Assembly: GCA_934122385.1 (NCBI GenBank)
Contig: CAKOWP010000005.1
Location: 1 to 45,271, forward strand
Direction: 5' to 3'
Length of the DNA stretch: 45,271 nt
From: an uncultured Clostridia bacterium
GTDB lineage: Bacteria; Bacillota; Clostridia; TANB77; CAG-508
Shown: piece after piece, positions 7,028-16,664 of the stretch
Layout: each line of letters opens with the position of its first letter
Position numbering within the stretch: position 1 is the stretch's first letter
The notes under the pieces: generated by a model
What the model saw: only the letters and a program-made list of their open reading frames with translations
The model's database searches: none
Told to the model about the DNA's origin: nothing
Position numbers and translations under genes: made by a program

Positions 7028-7910
7028 ATGCAAGAAACAAAAAATAAAACGATATTTGTAGACTTAGACGGAACACTATTAAACAAATATGGAATAGTAA
7101 CAGAAGAAACAAAAGAAGAAATAAAACAAACAATAAAAAAAGGAAACGAAGTAATAATAGCATCAGGAAGACCAATAGATTCAATAAAAACAATAGCAAA
7201 AGAAATAGGTTCAGAAAACTATTTTATAGCTGGAAATGGTTCACTAATATATGATATAAAAAAAGACGAAATAATATACGAAAAATTTTTAAGCAAACAA
7301 AAAGTGTTAGAAATAGCAAAAATATGTGAAGAAAATAGCATATTTTATAATATATATACAGAAGAAACAATAATTTCAAAGCAATTACAACACAATGTTT
7401 TGTATTACTACAAAGAAAACCTAAAAAAAGCAGAAAAAGACAAAACAAGCATAACTCTAGTTGACAATATGATAGCATATATAAAGAATTCAGAAAATGA
7501 AAAATATCTAAAAATTACAATAAGTGATGAAACAAAATCAATATTCAATTCAGTAATAAGAAAATTAAAACAAATCAAGAATATAGATGTTTTAGATGTT
7601 AGCCATATGTCTAGAAAAGTTATAAAAAAAGGTTCTGAAGATATAAATATAGAATATTATTATACGGAAATTTCTTTAGCTGATGTTGATAAATGGGTAG
7701 CAATACAATACTTGAGTAAAAAATTAAATATTGACAATGAAAATATAATAGCAATTCGGTGATAATATGAATGACAAAATGATGATAGAAAATGCGGGAA
7801 TTGGAATTGCCATGGGAGAAAGTAATCCTAAAATAAAAGAAATAGCAGATTATATAACTGAGGATAATGACAATGATGGTGTAAAAAAAGCAATAGAAAT
7901 ATACTGCTAA
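7028..7910 (+). pseudogene. Cof-type HAD phosphatase with a one-base frameshift
   Basis: The first 243 codons encode a HAD-IIB (Cof-like) phosphatase: motif I FVDLDGTLL with both aspartates, motif II SGRP, and a mixed alpha/beta cap. The frame ends at TGA 7760, but the other frame continues with GDNMNDKMMIENAGIGIAMG, exactly motif IV and the usual C-terminus, up to TAA 7908-7910. Removing the single C at 7757 restores one reading frame of 294 codons. As written, the Mg-binding GDxxND motif is lost. It may be a real inactivating mutation or a sequence error. HAD-IIB enzymes typically hydrolyse sugar phosphates or related small phosphoesters; no substrate can be inferred. Confidence 0.88.
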
Positions 7911-8071
7911 ATGTAAAATAAATTATAAAAAAATAAGAAAATAGTAAATTTAATGGCTGTGAATTACAATAATAAGAATGTTTATAAGAAATTTTATAAA
8001 TATTACAGTTTCGTTACAAAAATATTATATTTATATTACATAGTAATAATTTTGTTGATTTTAAAATTAAA

Positions 8072-8100
8072 TTGATGTAAAATAAGATAAGATATAAAAT
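8072..8100 (+). promoter_or_regulatory. Probable promoter of the Tad-like operon
   Basis: TTGATG at 8072-8077 and TAAAAT at 8095-8100 are 17 bp apart, about 27 bp before the first gene. A second possibility is TTGATT at 8054 with TAAAAT at 8078. Confidence 0.5.
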
Positions 8101-8126
8101 TAAGAAAAAACAAGGAGGAATTGGTA

Positions 8127-9224
8127 ATGGCAACAAATCCAATGCAAAGAAAAGCAAGAAATTCATTTTTATTAGGAATGCTATTAACATTGTTAATAAC
8201 AGGAGCAATAATAGCATTATTAATATTACAATTAAAGAATTATAAAGAAAAGGAGAAAGAAGAACAAGCAAATAGTGTAAAAGTGTGGGTATTATCACAA
8301 GATGTAAAATCTGGACAAGTAATAACTACAGATATGTTAACACAACAGGTAACAAACAAAAACTTTGTACCAAGTGATGCAATAGGAGATATGTCAATAT
8401 TAACAAATTATGCATTGTCAGACAAAGAAGGAAACGAAGTAACAACTGAATATAAGAATAATGTAGCTACAATGTATTTGTCAAAAAATGGAACAAAATA
8501 TGAATTAAAACAAGAAGATGAAACAGAAGATTACTACATAGAAAAAAATGGAGAAAAAGAATATGTAGAACTTTCAGAAGATCCAATTGTAGCAAAAGTT
8601 GACTTAAATAAAAATACAGTCATTTCAATTGATATGGTTTCAAAATCTGAAGAAAAGACAACAGATGACTTAAGAAAAGTTGAATACAATATGTTAGTTC
8701 TACCATCTCAATTAGAATCAGGAGAATACATAGATGTAAGACTTGCAATGCCATCAGGACAAGACTATATAGTAGTATCAAAAAAACAAGTTGAAATTCC
8801 ACAAATCAACGGAGTAGATTCAGAAGATACAATTTGGCTAAAATTAACAGAAGACGAAATTATAACAATGAATAGTGCAATAGTTGATGCATATAGATCA
8901 ATAGGATCAACTTTAAAAGTTGTAATATATACAGAAGCAGGAATACAAAATGCAGCAATACCAACATATGTACCAACAGGAGAAGTTATGCAGTTAATTC
9001 AATCAAATCCAAATATAGTTGAAACATATAAAAATGCATTGATCCAAAGATATAATGAAAATCAATCAAGAGTAAGAACTAATATTAATTCAGCAATAAG
9101 TACAAGCGGAGAAGAAGGAGAAAGTAATTTAAAAACAAAAGTAGACGAAAGTATTACAAATTCTAAAGAAAATAGAAAATCATACCTAGAATCTTTAGGA
9201 GGAGATACAACAACATCAAACTAA
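8127..9224 (+). CDS. CpaB/RcpC-like SAF-domain pilus assembly protein
   Basis: A 366-residue protein with a short basic N-terminus, a membrane segment near residues 12-34 (SFLLGMLLTLLITG onward), then a SAF-type beta-clip domain (VKVWVLSQDVKSGQVITTDML) as in CpaB/RcpC. A second beta region includes LVLPSQLESGEYIDVRL, and the serine/threonine-rich C-terminus is unstructured. CpaB proteins sit in the periplasm with the secretin in diderms; here, with no outer membrane expected, it would face the cell wall. ATG 8127 is chosen over TTG 8121 from AGGAGG spacing. It is the first gene of the Tad-like operon. An insertion of about 70 acidic residues within the SAF region is unusual. Confidence 0.72.
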   Translation: MATNPMQRKARNSFLLGMLLTLLITGAIIALLILQLKNYKEKEKEEQANSVKVWVLSQDVKSGQVITTDMLTQQVTNKNFVPSDAIGDMSILTNYALSDKEGNEVTTEYKNNVATMYLSKNGTKYELKQEDETEDYYIEKNGEKEYVELSEDPIVAKVDLNKNTVISIDMVSKSEEKTTDDLRKVEYNMLVLPSQLESGEYIDVRLAMPSGQDYIVVSKKQVEIPQINGVDSEDTIWLKLTEDEIITMNSAIVDAYRSIGSTLKVVIYTEAGIQNAAIPTYVPTGEVMQLIQSNPNIVETYKNALIQRYNENQSRVRTNINSAISTSGEEGESNLKTKVDESITNSKENRKSYLESLGGDTTTSN

Positions 9225-9240
9225 AAAAGGAGAGTTATAT

Positions 9241-9933
9241 ATGAAGGTAATAGGTTTCATAGGTGCATACGACAAAACGGATTTGTTAGTTAATTTAGCA
9301 AAAATAATAACTGAAATGAAAAACAGAGTTTTATTAATAGATTCAACTATAAATCAAAAAGCAAAATATGTTGTACCAGCAATAAATCCTACAATTTCAT
9401 ATATAACTTCTTTTGAAGATATAGATATAGCAATAGGATTTGAAACAATGGAACAAATAAAAGAATATTTGGGAACAACAGCAGAAATACCATATGATGT
9501 TTTGCTTATTGATGTTGATACAACAGATAGAATAATGAAATTGCAATTGGAAAATGCAAATAAAAATTATTTTGTAACTTCATTTGATTTATATTCATTA
9601 AAAAAAGGACTAGAAATATTTAATGGACTAAAAGATACAATGAATCTAACAAAAGTATTATATACCAAGGAAATTTTAAAAGAAGATGATGATTATTTAA
9701 ACTTTTTATCATTAGGGTATAAAATAATTTGGAATGATGAAAGAATATATTTTCCAATTGAAAATGGTGACCTAAGTGTTCTATATGAAAATCAAAGAGT
9801 TCAAAAAGTAAAATTTAGAAAATTAAGTACTCAATATAAAGAAGGACTAGATTTTATAGCACAGGAAATATTAGAACAAAAAAATGATACGCAAATAAGA
9901 AAAATTATTAAGGATATAGAAAAAGGAGTGTAG
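9241..9933 (+). CDS. CpaE-like protein with degenerate P-loop
   Basis: A 230-residue ParA/MinD-fold protein: MKVIGFIGAYDKTDLLVNLAKII at the start has the right hydrophobic strand and helix but lacks the glycine-lysine-threonine P-loop. VLLIDVDTT resembles the Walker B strand, and the rest follows the CpaE size. It is therefore probably a non-hydrolysing partner of the next gene, which keeps a more complete P-loop. It starts 16 bp after the CpaB-like gene with GGAG upstream, and ends 1 bp before the next gene. Assignment rests on fold pattern and position. Confidence 0.6.
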   Translation: MKVIGFIGAYDKTDLLVNLAKIITEMKNRVLLIDSTINQKAKYVVPAINPTISYITSFEDIDIAIGFETMEQIKEYLGTTAEIPYDVLLIDVDTTDRIMKLQLENANKNYFVTSFDLYSLKKGLEIFNGLKDTMNLTKVLYTKEILKEDDDYLNFLSLGYKIIWNDERIYFPIENGDLSVLYENQRVQKVKFRKLSTQYKEGLDFIAQEILEQKNDTQIRKIIKDIEKGV

Positions 9934-9934
9934 T

Positions 9935-10783
9935 ATGCCAGTAATAACATTTATAAACAACAGAAAAGAAGAAACAGGAAAAACTATGTCTCTAGTTGCA
10001 ATTGCAACATATATGGCTATTAATTATAATAATAAGATATTAATAATATCAACAACAAATAAAGAAGACAGGGTAAGAAGGTGCTTTTTCGAAGATAAGC
10101 AGGTAAAAAAAATCAGACTTGGAATTTTTGGAGAAAACAAAGCCACTTTTGAAAACGAAAGTGGAATAGAAGGAATTGCAAAAATTGCAAGAAGTAACAA
10201 ACTAACTCCAGAAATGATAACTAATTATACAAAGGTTGTATTTAAAGATAGATTAGAAATTTTATTAGGAGCAGAAAATTTAAAAGAAGAAGTAACTAAA
10301 GAAATTGCAGAAGAATATTTAGAAGTTGTTAGTCTAGCAAGTACATATTATGATACTGTTTTTGTCGATTTGGATGATAATGTTGGAGAAGAAATAAAAC
10401 AAAATATAATTAAAAAATCGGATTTGATTATAGTTAATTCAAGTCAAAATTTCAGTAGCCTAAAAAAAATAAAAGAAGAAAAGGATAAAGGCGGAATATT
10501 AAAAGACCCTAAAACACTAATACTAATAGGTAGATATGATAAATATTCAAAATATAATTCAAAAAATATATCAAGGTATTTAGGAGAAAAAAATCAAGTA
10601 TTAACAATACCATATAATACTCTGTATTTTGAAGCAGCAAATGAAGCTGGGGTGCCTGATTTATTTCTAAGGTTAAGAAGATTATCAGATTCTGATGATA
10701 GAAATGCAATCTTTGATGAAGAACTAAAAAGAGCTTCAGAAAATATTATATATAGACTTCAAGAATTACAAACAATTATGTAG
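9935..10783 (+). CDS. CpaE-like ParA/MinD ATPase
   Basis: A 282-residue protein opening with MPVITFINNRKEETGKTMSLVAIATYMA, a deviant Walker A of ParA/MinD type (K-E-E-T-G-K-T), followed by VFVDLDDNVGEE as Walker B and DLIIVNSS as the later strand. CpaE/TadZ proteins place Tad pilus machines in the cell. It lies directly after the degenerate copy (GGAG inside the end of that gene) and 14 bp before the secretion ATPase. Two unequal CpaE-like genes in tandem suggest a heterodimer. Confidence 0.65.
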   Translation: MPVITFINNRKEETGKTMSLVAIATYMAINYNNKILIISTTNKEDRVRRCFFEDKQVKKIRLGIFGENKATFENESGIEGIAKIARSNKLTPEMITNYTKVVFKDRLEILLGAENLKEEVTKEIAEEYLEVVSLASTYYDTVFVDLDDNVGEEIKQNIIKKSDLIIVNSSQNFSSLKKIKEEKDKGGILKDPKTLILIGRYDKYSKYNSKNISRYLGEKNQVLTIPYNTLYFEAANEAGVPDLFLRLRRLSDSDDRNAIFDEELKRASENIIYRLQELQTIM

Positions 10784-10797
10784 GAGGGAATTATCAA

Positions 10798-12765
10798 ATG
10801 ACTATAACAAACATACTATTAACTTTAGTTGTTCTAGTAATTGCGGGTGCAGGAATTTATTATTTTATAAAAAATAAGAAAGAAGCACCTCAAGAGAAAG
10901 AAATAAATGTAGACGAAAAGACATATACATTAGATAAAATGCAAGAATTTGTTAAAAAAAGATTAGATGAAATAACAAAAGTAAACTTGTATGATATAGG
11001 TCTTTCAGAAGAAGAACTAAAGAGAAGAAAAAACAAGAAATATGAATTGAAAAAAGCTTTAAAAGGCTGTACATATGGAGATGTAAACGATAAAAAATAT
11101 GTAAAAGAATTGATATATGATTTGCTTTCAAAAGAATATGATGTAAATGAGACAAATATATCAAAAGCTATACCATTTGATATCCCATCATTACTAACAC
11201 CACAAGATAAATTTGATATCTTAATATATATGTATAAAAAAGATTTTGGATATGAGGCTTTAACAGAGTTAATCAAAAGATATGACTTGGCAGAATTAAA
11301 ATATGTAGAGGGTGAAACAAAACCATCATATGTTATAACATCTCAAGAAATAGAAGAAATCTTTGAAAGAGAAAATTTACAATTAACATTTAGTGATAAA
11401 TTATCAATTGTAGTACAAAGAATATATCAACATTATAAAGGTTATAGTAGTATTGATGAAGTAAGAGATATGAACATAGATGGTGTATCTGGAGGTGTAT
11501 CTGGACTTCCAGAAAGCTTCTTAAGCCAAGTAGCGCAAACATCTGATACAGATTATCTTGCACAAGTAACAGAACATAAAGTACCAAGAGCTTGTGACAG
11601 TATCTGGATATTTTTCCAAGGTAAATCAATACGTTTAGCATTCTTAAGCTTTGGGACAGAATCAGAATTAAAAAGAGTATGTCAAAACATTTATAAATAT
11701 AATAACCCAGGACAATTATCAGACACAAATGGTTACAAAATCAATGAAATGAAAGACGGTTCTCGTGTCGTTGTTGTAAGACCAAGTTTCTCAGAAACAT
11801 GGGCATTCTTCGTAAGAAAATTCGACGTAAAGCGTTCAACACTAGAACAATGGTTCAAAGGAGAACCTGGTTGTGATGAATCAATAGAATTATTAAAATA
11901 CCTAGTAAAAGGAGCCAGAATTATATCAATAACTGGTGAGCAAGGTTGTGGTAAAACAACAATGCTTATGGGTATGATAGAAAACATATATGAAACAATG
12001 AACATAAGGGTTCAAGAAACAGCATTCGAGTTACACTTAAGAAAAATATACCCAACAAGAAACATCTTAACATTCCGTGAAACAGATACAATATCTGGAC
12101 AAGAAGGTTTGGATGTTCAAAAGAAAACTGACGGTTCTGTTAACATCATAGGTGAGGTTGCAACAGACCCCGTAGCATCTTGGATGATACAAGCAGCCCA
12201 AGTTGCATCTAAGTTTACATTATTTACACACCATGCTAAAACATTTCCTAACTTAGTAACAGCATTAAGAAACTCAATGTTAAGAACAGGAGTATTCAAA
12301 AACGAAAAAACAGCAGAAGAACAAGTTGTACAAGTATTAAACTTCGATATACATTTAAAGAAAGACTTTAGAGGAAAGAGATATGTAGAAAGAATTACAG
12401 AATGTATACCAATTGAAGACAAAAATGAATACACATTTGAACACAGAAAAGAAAAAACATTAGAAGGAAAATTTGACAAATTCTTTGATAATGCAACACA
12501 CTATTTTGAAAAGGTAACAGATAGACAATTATATACATATAGAAACATACTTGAATATGTTGATGGAGAATATTTAATAACAAATCCAATAACAGAAGAA
12601 AACTTAAGAGGTATGAGAGAAAATATGGACGAGAACGATCTAGAAGACTTTGATAAATTCGTAGAAAGACATTGGAAAAAGAACAAAGAAAATGTATTAA
12701 TTACTTCAGGTGAAACAATGGACACAGTAAAAAAGAGAGGAAGAAAACCTAAAAACCAAGAATAA
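10798..12765 (+). CDS. CpaF/TadA-type secretion ATPase with N-terminal membrane segment
   Basis: A 655-residue secretion ATPase. The Walker A is GEQGCGKTT near residues 380-388; an acidic box (ETAFELHL), the Walker B-like VNIIGEVATDP near 450 and FTHHAKT (His box) follow, as in CpaF/VirB11 hexamers that power pilus assembly. Unlike usual CpaF it begins with a hydrophobic segment (residues 4-23) followed by a charged linker, so it may be membrane tethered. The C-terminus ends in a basic KKRGRKPK patch. Preceded by GGAGGG and followed by the platform gene after 28 bp. Confidence 0.82.
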   Translation: MTITNILLTLVVLVIAGAGIYYFIKNKKEAPQEKEINVDEKTYTLDKMQEFVKKRLDEITKVNLYDIGLSEEELKRRKNKKYELKKALKGCTYGDVNDKKYVKELIYDLLSKEYDVNETNISKAIPFDIPSLLTPQDKFDILIYMYKKDFGYEALTELIKRYDLAELKYVEGETKPSYVITSQEIEEIFERENLQLTFSDKLSIVVQRIYQHYKGYSSIDEVRDMNIDGVSGGVSGLPESFLSQVAQTSDTDYLAQVTEHKVPRACDSIWIFFQGKSIRLAFLSFGTESELKRVCQNIYKYNNPGQLSDTNGYKINEMKDGSRVVVVRPSFSETWAFFVRKFDVKRSTLEQWFKGEPGCDESIELLKYLVKGARIISITGEQGCGKTTMLMGMIENIYETMNIRVQETAFELHLRKIYPTRNILTFRETDTISGQEGLDVQKKTDGSVNIIGEVATDPVASWMIQAAQVASKFTLFTHHAKTFPNLVTALRNSMLRTGVFKNEKTAEEQVVQVLNFDIHLKKDFRGKRYVERITECIPIEDKNEYTFEHRKEKTLEGKFDKFFDNATHYFEKVTDRQLYTYRNILEYVDGEYLITNPITEENLRGMRENMDENDLEDFDKFVERHWKKNKENVLITSGETMDTVKKRGRKPKNQE

Positions 12766-12793
12766 TTTTTTGCACTAAGGAGGTGGAATACAG

Positions 12794-14872
12794 GTGTCAA
12801 ATCAAGTAATATATATAGTAATGGGGTTATCTGTTGCTGCAATAGTAGTTATAGGAATTTTCTATTATATACTATCTAAGAAAATGCAAAAATCTGAATA
12901 TAAGAAAATACAAAAACTACAAAGAGGAACAAAAACATCAGGTTTTTCTTCTGAAATATTATATCAAAAACTGTATATAACATATGTAAGAATACCATTT
13001 TTAAAAAGATATATTTTAAAACTTAGAAGAAGATTAGAAATTTTAAATATAGATGATGAATATGCAACAAGAAGAGATTCGGCAAAGATAATAAGTAAAG
13101 CACTTTTAATTATATTGCCATTGCTAATAATCACAATAATATTAACAAAAAGCAACTATTTGTTAATGTTCATATTAATAATTTTTGAAGTTTTCATGAT
13201 AGATTTATTAATAGAAGGTTCAGTAGATAAAAAAGATGATAGTTTATTAGAACAACAGTTAGATTTCTTCTCAGAAATAAGACATGCATACCACGAATTC
13301 AATATGGTCGAAGAAGCAATATATCAAGTTTCACAAGACGATGAAAAAGAAGTTTCTAGGCAAGGTGAAAAAATATACGAAATATTAATTTCAGATGACC
13401 CAGAAACAGAACTTGAAAAATATTATGATGTTGCTCCAAATAACTTTTTAAAAGAATTTGCAGGTTTGTCATATTTAACCAAAGAATTTGGTGATAGAAA
13501 AGTTGATGGTGCATCTCTATATTTAAAAAGTGTTGATAATATTTCACAAGAGATGCAAATTGAAATATTAAAGAGAGATAAATTAAACTATGTATTTAGA
13601 AGTTTATCATTTATTTCAATAGCACCTGTATTATTACTAGAACCATTAAAAAACTGGGCAGTATCAAACTTTTCATTTGTTAAGAACTGGTATTATGGAA
13701 AATCAGGAATGATAGTACAAATATTAATATTAATAATAACATTTGTATCATACATATTAGTTAGAAAAATAAAAGACAATGGTGCCGTAAATATGGATAC
13801 TAAAAATATAGAAAATCCATGGCAAGCAAAAGTATATAAAAACAAATTTGCAAAAAAAATTGTAGATTTATTTATGCCAAAAGAAGCAACAAAAGAGTAC
13901 AAAAAGATGAAAGACCTTTTAAGAGACGCTGCATCATCGTTAAAAATGGAATGGGTGTATATAAATAGAATTTGCCTAGCAATAGTTACATTTGTTGCAT
14001 CATTATTCATATTTATATATTTACACCATGTTGCAATTGATTATGAATACACACAGCCAACAACAGATTATAATTTAATGGCAGGGACAAGCGCAAAAGA
14101 AGAAAAGAAAGCAATGGAAATAACAAAACAAGACAATGAATTTCTTGATATGTTCAGAGGAAAAATGAAAACGACACAAGATGACATAAAGACAGCATTA
14201 GAAAGGTCAAAATATTATAAAGATGCAAAAGGACAAGATATAGACACGGCTGCAGAGAGAATATATAACAAATTACAAGTTGTAAATAGTGAGTATTTAA
14301 AATGGTTTGAAATTTTATTAGCATTTGTATTTGCGATTATAGGATATATGGCACCAGTTTGGATTTTAATGTTCCAAGTAAAAATGAGACAACTAGAAAT
14401 GGAAGATGAAGTAATGCAATATCAAACAATAATTCTGATGCTGATGAGGATAGAAAGAATCAATGTTGAAATGATACTTGAATGGCTTGAAAGATATTCA
14501 AATATATTTAGAAGTCAAATAACTAAGTGTGTTAATAACTATGAAGCCGGTGCATGGGAAGCATTGGAAGTATTCAAGAACGAAATTTCATATATGCCAT
14601 TAGTAAGAATAGTAGAAAGTATGCAGGCAGCAGTTGAAAAAATACCAATTAAAGATGCTTTTGATGAATTAGACTCAGAAAGAGAATACTATAGAGATAA
14701 AAGAAAAGAATCAAATGAAAGATTAATTAAAAGAAAAGAAATGATAGGAAGAGTTATAGGATTTTCACCAATGGTTTGCCTATTTGTTGGATACCTAATT
14801 ATTCCATTAGTATTTATAGGATTAACAAGTATGTCTTCAACAATGGGAAGTATGGCATCATCATCATTCTAA
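12794..14872 (+). CDS. Fused TadB/TadC-like inner-membrane platform
   Basis: A 692-residue multipass protein, about twice a TadB or TadC. Predicted membrane segments lie near residues 5-27, 101-118, 121-141, 268-285, 304-324, 391-411, 513-535 and 657-680. Each half has a cytosolic helical region of T2SF/GspF type; the second includes the segment from EDEVMQYQTIILMLMRI to VRIVESMQ, matching TadC-like domains. The platform anchors the ATPase and feeds pilin subunits into the fibre. The start is GTG at 12794 with AAGGAGGTGG upstream. It is followed after 15 bp by the pilin-like genes. Confidence 0.72.
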   Translation: MSNQVIYIVMGLSVAAIVVIGIFYYILSKKMQKSEYKKIQKLQRGTKTSGFSSEILYQKLYITYVRIPFLKRYILKLRRRLEILNIDDEYATRRDSAKIISKALLIILPLLIITIILTKSNYLLMFILIIFEVFMIDLLIEGSVDKKDDSLLEQQLDFFSEIRHAYHEFNMVEEAIYQVSQDDEKEVSRQGEKIYEILISDDPETELEKYYDVAPNNFLKEFAGLSYLTKEFGDRKVDGASLYLKSVDNISQEMQIEILKRDKLNYVFRSLSFISIAPVLLLEPLKNWAVSNFSFVKNWYYGKSGMIVQILILIITFVSYILVRKIKDNGAVNMDTKNIENPWQAKVYKNKFAKKIVDLFMPKEATKEYKKMKDLLRDAASSLKMEWVYINRICLAIVTFVASLFIFIYLHHVAIDYEYTQPTTDYNLMAGTSAKEEKKAMEITKQDNEFLDMFRGKMKTTQDDIKTALERSKYYKDAKGQDIDTAAERIYNKLQVVNSEYLKWFEILLAFVFAIIGYMAPVWILMFQVKMRQLEMEDEVMQYQTIILMLMRIERINVEMILEWLERYSNIFRSQITKCVNNYEAGAWEALEVFKNEISYMPLVRIVESMQAAVEKIPIKDAFDELDSEREYYRDKRKESNERLIKRKEMIGRVIGFSPMVCLFVGYLIIPLVFIGLTSMSSTMGSMASSSF

Positions 14873-14887
14873 TAAGGAGGCACAAGT

Positions 14888-15607
14888 ATGGAAAATGCAT
14901 CAAAAGCGTTAATAATAGCGGGAAGCATATTAATTGGTTTACTTGTAATTGGGGCATTAATTTTAATGTATGACCAAATTGGTGATTACGAAAAAGCACA
15001 AAGCAATAATGATAAAAATTCGCAGTTAGCAGAATTTAACAATGATTTTGAGAGGTATTTAGATGATAAAGGAATAAATGGGACTGATGTATTATCATTG
15101 ATAAATAAAGTAGCAAATTATAATAACAAAGCAAAAAATGGAGGAGTTGCCAACTCGGTTAATTATGATATAAAAATGTCAATAACAGTATCTGGTTTAA
15201 CAGAATTTAACAAAAAATATGCATATGATGGAAGTAATGAAGGTATATTTGTAAATGATTCATATACATTTGACAAAAACTCTACAAATAATAAGATAAA
15301 AAAAGTATTAGACAATTGTAGTAAAGCAGATGAAAATCTTGGTATTGAAGGAATGAAAAAGGTAGCATATGTGTATGATGCAAGTAAAACGAAGAACGAC
15401 AATATTAAAAATATACGTGAAAAGTTAAAAGAAATTAATGAATCAACATATAAAAATTGGAATGGTACAAGTCCTAGTCCAACGCTGGACACAATAAAAA
15501 AATATAGACAATATTCAGAATTTAAAAGTTCAACATTTGTCCAGGATAAAAATGTAGAATATCAAAATGGACAAATTAAAAATATTTATTTAAAGTTTAA
15601 GGAGTAA
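14888..15607 (+). CDS. Pilin-like protein, MENASKAL family, member 1
   Basis: A 239-residue protein starting MENASKALIIAGSILIGLL, an N-terminal helix of about 24 hydrophobic residues beginning almost at the initiator. No basic leader or cleavage glycine precedes it. The soluble part has the family block FNNDFERYL...GINGTDVLSLINKV and a C-terminal strand pair (NVEYQNGQIKNIYLKF). This is the longest member, with an extra lysine- and serine-rich middle. It follows the platform gene, with AAGGAGG upstream. Likely a structural or minor subunit of the Tad-like fibre; inferred from context and helix layout. Confidence 0.65.
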   Translation: MENASKALIIAGSILIGLLVIGALILMYDQIGDYEKAQSNNDKNSQLAEFNNDFERYLDDKGINGTDVLSLINKVANYNNKAKNGGVANSVNYDIKMSITVSGLTEFNKKYAYDGSNEGIFVNDSYTFDKNSTNNKIKKVLDNCSKADENLGIEGMKKVAYVYDASKTKNDNIKNIREKLKEINESTYKNWNGTSPSPTLDTIKKYRQYSEFKSSTFVQDKNVEYQNGQIKNIYLKFKE

Positions 15608-15610
15608 CAA

Positions 15611-16093
15611 ATGGAAAATGCATCAAAAGCATTAATTATGGCAGGTGGAATATTAATTGGGATATTAATAATATCTTTAGCAGTATATCTATTTACTGAT
15701 TTTGGAAGAACAGCTGCAGATATAAATGATAGAAATGCATCACAACAGCTTGTAGATTTTAATTCCAAATTTACAAAATACGAAAGTTATAAAGATAATG
15801 ATGGAAACTGGAAAACAACTGTATATGATATAGTTACATTGGCTGGTTATGCAAAAGAAAACAATGAATATTATAATGAATCAATTGATGAACAGATAAG
15901 TGTTAATATAGTGGGTGCGAACAAACTTGAAAATATTCAGGGAATATCGAATTATAAAAAAACATTAATAATAGATGGAAATACGACATATTTGTATAAT
16001 GATGATGGAGTTAGTTTAAGAAGATATAAATGCACCTCTATTAGCTATAACACACGCGGAAAAGTGAAATCAATAAATTTTGAAAAAATTTAA
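15611..16093 (+). CDS. Pilin-like protein, MENASKAL family, member 2
   Basis: A 160-residue paralogue of the previous gene: MENASKALIMAGGILIGIL helix, the FNSKFTKYE block, then RRYKCTSISYNTRGKVKSI near the end. It starts 3 bp after the previous stop, with TTAAGGAG overlapping that gene's end. It is followed by an internal promoter. Confidence 0.65.
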   Translation: MENASKALIMAGGILIGILIISLAVYLFTDFGRTAADINDRNASQQLVDFNSKFTKYESYKDNDGNWKTTVYDIVTLAGYAKENNEYYNESIDEQISVNIVGANKLENIQGISNYKKTLIIDGNTTYLYNDDGVSLRRYKCTSISYNTRGKVKSINFEKI

Positions 16094-16111
16094 TAAAAAT
16101 ATAAAAAAATG

Positions 16112-16140
16112 TTGAAAAAAGAAAAAACAAATGTTATAAT
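16112..16140 (+). promoter_or_regulatory. Internal promoter inside the pilin-like gene cluster
   Basis: TTGAAA at 16112-16117 and TATAAT at 16135-16140 are 17 bp apart, 16 bp before the next start codon. It may boost expression of the distal pilin-like genes. Confidence 0.65.
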
Positions 16141-16156
16141 ACTTTAAGGGAGAATT

Positions 16157-16588
16157 ATGAAAAAAATTATTATATTTTTTGTAGCTGTAGTAATTATAAT
16201 TTCTGCGATTTCATTAATATATTTTAATTTTAAGACAGAATATAATATAACAAAAAGAGCCAATATGAAATATGAAAAATACTTAAATAAAGAAATAGAT
16301 GGTACAGAAGTTGCAACAGTTATAAACAAGGCAATAGATAATAATGTGAAAAATGAAGTACCCAAAAACAACAAAGGTATATATTCTGAAAATAATGAAA
16401 ATTCAATTCATATTGAAATTAAAATGACTGATAACGATACTATTTATCAAATGGAAGAAATTTATAATAGTGGAATACAAAATTTTATAAATTATTATGG
16501 CAATATAAAATTCAAATGTGTAAATATAAAATATCATAGTTCAAATAATAAAGTTAAATATCTATTATTTGAACAAATATCAGAATAA
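16157..16588 (+). CDS. Divergent pilin-like protein of the same cluster
   Basis: A 143-residue protein with a different N-terminus, MKKIIIFFVAVVIIISAISL, a basic start and one membrane helix. Its soluble part follows the family pattern: YEKYLNKEIDGTEVATVINKAI in place of the FNxxFxKY block, and KFKCVNIKYHSSNNKVKYL at the end, close to member 2. It could be a membrane-anchored assembly partner or minor subunit rather than a fibre subunit. It has its own promoter and GGGAG site. Confidence 0.55.
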   Translation: MKKIIIFFVAVVIIISAISLIYFNFKTEYNITKRANMKYEKYLNKEIDGTEVATVINKAIDNNVKNEVPKNNKGIYSENNENSIHIEIKMTDNDTIYQMEEIYNSGIQNFINYYGNIKFKCVNIKYHSSNNKVKYLLFEQISE

Positions 16589-16664
16589 AGTGTTTTTAAT
16601 TTTTACTAATGTATAATTATTAGTAATTTAATAAATAAATAAAAAAACCAAGGAGGAAAAAAAG

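Noticed and set aside
7763..7910. Separate small gene after the HAD frame
   Set aside because: The sequence is the missing HAD C-terminus in another phase and has no start signal of its own.
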